Shown here one piece after another: positions 61,404 through 64,000 of a DNA stretch of 64,000 bases. The first letter of the stretch is position 1, and the number at the start of each line of letters is the position of its first letter. Location: positions 1 to 64,000 of the forward strand of contig NZ_CP049246.1 in the NCBI RefSeq assembly GCF_011046555.1, given 5' to 3'. The stretch comes from Sphingobacterium lactis (GTDB lineage: Bacteria > Bacteroidota > Bacteroidia > Sphingobacteriales > Sphingobacteriaceae). Below the pieces are notes generated by a model, which saw only the letters and a program-made list of their open reading frames with translations, did not search any database and was not told the DNA's origin. The position numbers and the translations under genes were made by a program.

Positions 61404-62477
61404 TTGGACAGCTTCACCCTGTATATCCTTACCCCGGTGGCAATATTTGGATTTATTGCCCTTTTTACGCTTTTCGCTGTGTATGCGGAGCGCAAAATCG
61501 CGGGTTTCGTACAGGACCGCTTAGGTCCAATGGAAACCGGAAAGTTCGGTCTACTACAAACGGTTGCGGATATCATAAAGCTACTCCAGAAAGAATTTAT
61601 TTCCCCAAAAGCATCCGATAAAATCCTATTTGCCTTAGCACCAGTGGTGATATTTGTGGCCGTATATGTCGGATATAGTGTCATTCCTTGGGGACCAGAC
61701 CTGATTCCTGCGAACACACATACGGGATTATTCCTGATCATGGCCGTCGTGTCCATAGATGCCATTGGGATTTTGATGGCCGGTTGGGGATCCAACAACA
61801 AATATTCCCTTCTGGGATCCATCCGTGCCATCGCGCAGATGATCTCCTATGAATTGCCTGTCGGTCTTTCCCTGATTGCGGCGGTCATGATTACACAGAC
61901 TTTAAATCTCAACGATATTGGGTTTAATCAAGGGGTTTGGGCAACATCGGATATTTATGCCTTTGGTTTCTGGCAGGTGAATAATATAGGCGGAATCTTT
62001 GCCTGGAATATTTTCCAAGCACCGCATCTCTTGGTATCCTATGTGATCTTTTTCATTGCGTCACTTGCCGAATGCAATCGGGCGCCTTTCGATATTCCAG
62101 AAGCAGAGAGTGAGCTGATCGGCGGTTTCCATACCGAATATGGCGGTATCCGCTTTGCATTTATTTTCCTAGCGGAATATGCGATGATGTTTTTGGTCGC
62201 CATGCTGGGTGTTGTCATCTTCTTGGGTGCATGGAATACTCCATTGCCCAATATCGGCGGTATACGATTAGCGGATTGGACCACCGGTCCTTTCTGGGGA
62301 GTGTTCTGGACCTTAGCGAAATCATTGGTCATCGTCGCTGTACAGATCTGGATCCGATGGACATTGCCACGCTTCCGAGCGGATCAATTGATGACGCTTT
62401 GTTGGAAAATCCTGATTCCTGTAGCCTTCTTATGCATGGGCATTTCCGGAATCTGGCGAATATTAATCATGCTTTAA
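61404..62477 (+). CDS. nuoH: NADH-quinone oxidoreductase subunit H
   Basis: 357 residues. Membrane subunit of complex I next to the quinone site, eight helices. Signatures: AVYAERKIAGFVQDRLGPME, ELPVGLSLIAAVM, AECNRAPFDIPEAESELIGG (quinone-site acidic loop), EYAMMFLVAMLGVVIFLG. No ATG exists before residue 43, so the TTG at 61404 is the likely start. It begins a nuoH-I-J-K-L unit; nuoA-G are not upstream. Confidence 0.94.
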   Translation: MDSFTLYILTPVAIFGFIALFTLFAVYAERKIAGFVQDRLGPMETGKFGLLQTVADIIKLLQKEFISPKASDKILFALAPVVIFVAVYVGYSVIPWGPDLIPANTHTGLFLIMAVVSIDAIGILMAGWGSNNKYSLLGSIRAIAQMISYELPVGLSLIAAVMITQTLNLNDIGFNQGVWATSDIYAFGFWQVNNIGGIFAWNIFQAPHLLVSYVIFFIASLAECNRAPFDIPEAESELIGGFHTEYGGIRFAFIFLAEYAMMFLVAMLGVVIFLGAWNTPLPNIGGIRLADWTTGPFWGVFWTLAKSLVIVAVQIWIRWTLPRFRADQLMTLCWKILIPVAFLCMGISGIWRILIML

Positions 62478-62478
62478 C

Positions 62479-63042
62479 GTGCTATTAAAAACAACCATAC
62501 AAGGGCTGGCAACAGCAGTGAAAGGACTTACGCTTACCGTGAGGCACCTTTTCTCTGCCCGAAAATCCCGAGAGCAACTGGACATCAAGCAAGCGGATTA
62601 TTTCGACAAGCAGGACGGGGTGACAACCGTTCAATTTCCGAATGAAAAGATGCCAATCCCTGAGGTAGCGCGGTATCAATTGGATGTGGAGATCGACGAT
62701 TGTATCGTTTGCGACCTTTGTGCCAAAGCATGCCCTGTGGATTGCATTACCATTGAAGCTATAAAATCACCTGAGGCCATCGGGAAAACATCGGATGGAT
62801 CGGTGAAGCGCTTATATGCTGCGGAATTCGATATTGATATGGCAAAATGCATGTACTGCGGCCTTTGCACCGTCGTTTGCCCTACAGAATGTATCACGAT
62901 GACCGATCAATACGATCGTGTGACCACAAACCTTGCGGATCTTACCTACACCTTTGCTGACATGAGCGAAGCGGAAATAAAACAACGCAAAGAGGAATGG
63001 ACACGATTCCAGGCTGAGAAGGAGGCAGCAAAGAAAAAATAA
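62479..63042 (+). CDS. nuoI: NADH-quinone oxidoreductase subunit I
   Basis: 187 residues. Carries two [4Fe-4S] clusters (N6a, N6b) of complex I: CIVCDLCAKACPVDCIT and CMYCGLCTVVCPTECIT, both complete. The start is GTG at 62479, one base after the nuoH stop. It ends with a charged tail (EEWTRFQAEKEAAKKK) and overlaps nuoJ by one base (TAATG). Confidence 0.95.
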   Translation: MLLKTTIQGLATAVKGLTLTVRHLFSARKSREQLDIKQADYFDKQDGVTTVQFPNEKMPIPEVARYQLDVEIDDCIVCDLCAKACPVDCITIEAIKSPEAIGKTSDGSVKRLYAAEFDIDMAKCMYCGLCTVVCPTECITMTDQYDRVTTNLADLTYTFADMSEAEIKQRKEEWTRFQAEKEAAKKK

Positions 63043-63584
63043 TGGAAACAGCTTTATTTTATGCCTTTGCCGCTTTGGCGCTGGGATCCGCCCTGCTGGT
63101 GGTCAGCCTGAAGAATACTGCCCGGGCTTTGTTTTTATTTTTTATCGTCCTATTTGCGATGGCTGGCCTTTTCATATTCGCCCTGGCGGATTTTGTGGCC
63201 ATCACGCAGATCATGGTCTATGTGGGTGGCGTACTGATCTTGATGATCTTTGCCTTTATGCTCTCCAATAAGGAGCTCCTAACAGACCTGCAAAATAGCA
63301 GCGCAAAATTCCTGGCCTTACCAAACTGGCAATCTCTACTGTTAGCTTTGGGATTTCTGAGTGTCATGGTGTACGGGATTGTGGAGTGGCAAGAGCAACT
63401 CCCTATCTGGATCACAGAAAATATGGCCGATGGTCAAGTGATCAAATCTACCGACAATAATATTCAGGCTTTAGGGATTAAGTTTATGACGCAATACTTA
63501 TTGCCTTTTGAGGTGATATCCATCTTTCTCCTTGCGGCATTAATTGGCGCAGCCCATCTATCCAGAAAGGAGATCAACCCATGA
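63042..63584 (+). CDS. nuoJ: NADH-quinone oxidoreductase subunit J
   Basis: 180 residues, five membrane helices. FALADFVAITQIMVYVGGVL then ILMIFAFML is the NuoJ signature (third helix with the pi-bulge). It overlaps nuoK by 4 bp (ATGA). Confidence 0.95.
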   Translation: METALFYAFAALALGSALLVVSLKNTARALFLFFIVLFAMAGLFIFALADFVAITQIMVYVGGVLILMIFAFMLSNKELLTDLQNSSAKFLALPNWQSLLLALGFLSVMVYGIVEWQEQLPIWITENMADGQVIKSTDNNIQALGIKFMTQYLLPFEVISIFLLAALIGAAHLSRKEINP

Positions 63585-63886
63585 TCGGATTGACGCATTT
63601 TCTCCTTGTTTCGGCCTGCCTATTTTGTATCGGATTGTATGCCATCATCGCGAAGCGGAATGCGATCATGATATTGATCGGCATTGAATTTATCATCAAT
63701 GCAGCGATCCTAAACTTGGTTGCTTTCGGACGTTACGATAAACTGAATTATGGCGGACAGGTTTTTGCACTATTCGCGATCGTCCTTGCCGCTGCCGCAG
63801 TAGCCGTCGGACTTGCGATTATCCTGAATGTCTACAGAAAATACAAATCCATCAACCCGGATAACATTACGGACCTACGCGACTGA
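63581..63886 (+). CDS. nuoK: NADH-quinone oxidoreductase subunit K
   Basis: 101 residues, three helices, the standard length. Conserved membrane Glu residues are in MILIGIEFIINAAILNLVAF (Glu36-type) and the later helix AVAVGLAIILNVYRK. Overlaps nuoJ, and the nuoL start overlaps its stop (TGATG). Confidence 0.95.
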   Translation: MIGLTHFLLVSACLFCIGLYAIIAKRNAIMILIGIEFIINAAILNLVAFGRYDKLNYGGQVFALFAIVLAAAAVAVGLAIILNVYRKYKSINPDNITDLRD

Positions 63887-64000
63887 TGAATGGCTTTATG
63901 AACATATCGACCCCTTCTGTCAGTTTACTTGTAGTAATACTGCCTTTCTTGGCGTTTCTCATCCAAGCCATGCTCGGACGGAGATCGCAAAGCGGCATGA
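63886..64000 (+). CDS. nuoL: NADH-quinone oxidoreductase subunit L (partial, 3' end beyond window)
   Basis: Only the first 38 codons are present (MNGFMNISTPSVSLLVVILP, then FLAFLIQAMLGRR). The hydrophobic first helix and the position directly after nuoK identify the antiporter-like subunit L. The ATG at 63886 overlaps the nuoK stop; the ATG at 63898 is an alternative. Confidence 0.8.
   Translation, partial: MNGFMNISTPSVSLLVVILPFLAFLIQAMLGRRSQSGM

Overview
The window looks like the chromosome of a Bacteroidota bacterium, most likely from the Sphingobacteriaceae (Sphingobacterium/Pedobacter-like). Evidence read from the sequence: a SusC/SusD pair; several TonB-dependent receptors and outer-membrane barrels with N-terminal carboxypeptidase-regulatory-like domains; promoters of the TAnnTTTG (-7) / TTTG (-33) type; few Shine-Dalgarno sequences; a long-form IspG; an atpB-E-F-H-A-G operon without atpD/atpC; and a fatty-acid hydroxylase of the kind found in sphingolipid-making bacteria. 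The assignment to family is inference.

Layout. 1-6.2 kb: a susD-like gene cut by the left edge, its susC partner and an upstream membrane-anchored AraC-type regulator, all on the minus strand. 6.7-10.7 kb: an accessory patch with a DUF1963 protein, a decayed gene, a lipoprotein, a CbrC/UPF0167 protein, a hicAB toxin-antitoxin pair (hicA is only 59 codons) with a recognisable promoter and operator, and a small membrane protein. 10.9-13.4 kb: tRNA with CAT anticodon, a START-like protein and an LptF/LptG permease. 13.5-20.7 kb: an iron-uptake block (siderophore receptor, PepSY reductase-like protein, outer-membrane barrel) with a divergent AraC/PchR-type regulator. 20.9-28.9 kb: housekeeping genes, namely ribBA, a succinate-semialdehyde-type dehydrogenase, hemJ, hemE co-transcribed with a histidine kinase, response regulator and TPR protein, and a YjjG-type nucleotidase.

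28.9-32.5 kb is the least ordinary stretch. It holds an IS3-family element with a clear -1 frameshift site, gene remnants, a small hypothetical gene, and a cluster of non-coding palindromic elements: a 25-bp inverted repeat containing 11-bp tandem repeats, a perfect 29-bp inverted repeat, and an 82-83 bp tandem array of nested hairpins with outlying copies.

32.5-40.3 kb: an SGNH esterase/DUF1080 pair behind another outer-membrane barrel gene, clpS divergent from a fabH-like gene, a fatty-acid hydroxylase, and a PIN-domain/antitoxin pair with a palindromic operator. 40.5-46.3 kb: the ATP synthase operon. 46.4-57.1 kb: a PIF1-type helicase, a cupin, DNA topoisomerase IV subunit B preceded by a parS-like palindrome, purU, an AT-rich O-acyltransferase, an RlmI-like methyltransferase and an MlaEF-type ABC transporter. 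57.3-64 kb: a LiaF-like protein, ispG, a META-domain lipoprotein, and the start of a respiratory complex I operon (nuoH-I-J-K-L) that lacks nuoA-G immediately upstream and runs off the right edge.

No wholly new defence or metabolic system is obvious. The best leads are the palindrome cluster, the parS-like site, the promoter elements lying almost on top of start codons, and the iron and carbohydrate loci that include uncharacterised outer-membrane barrels.
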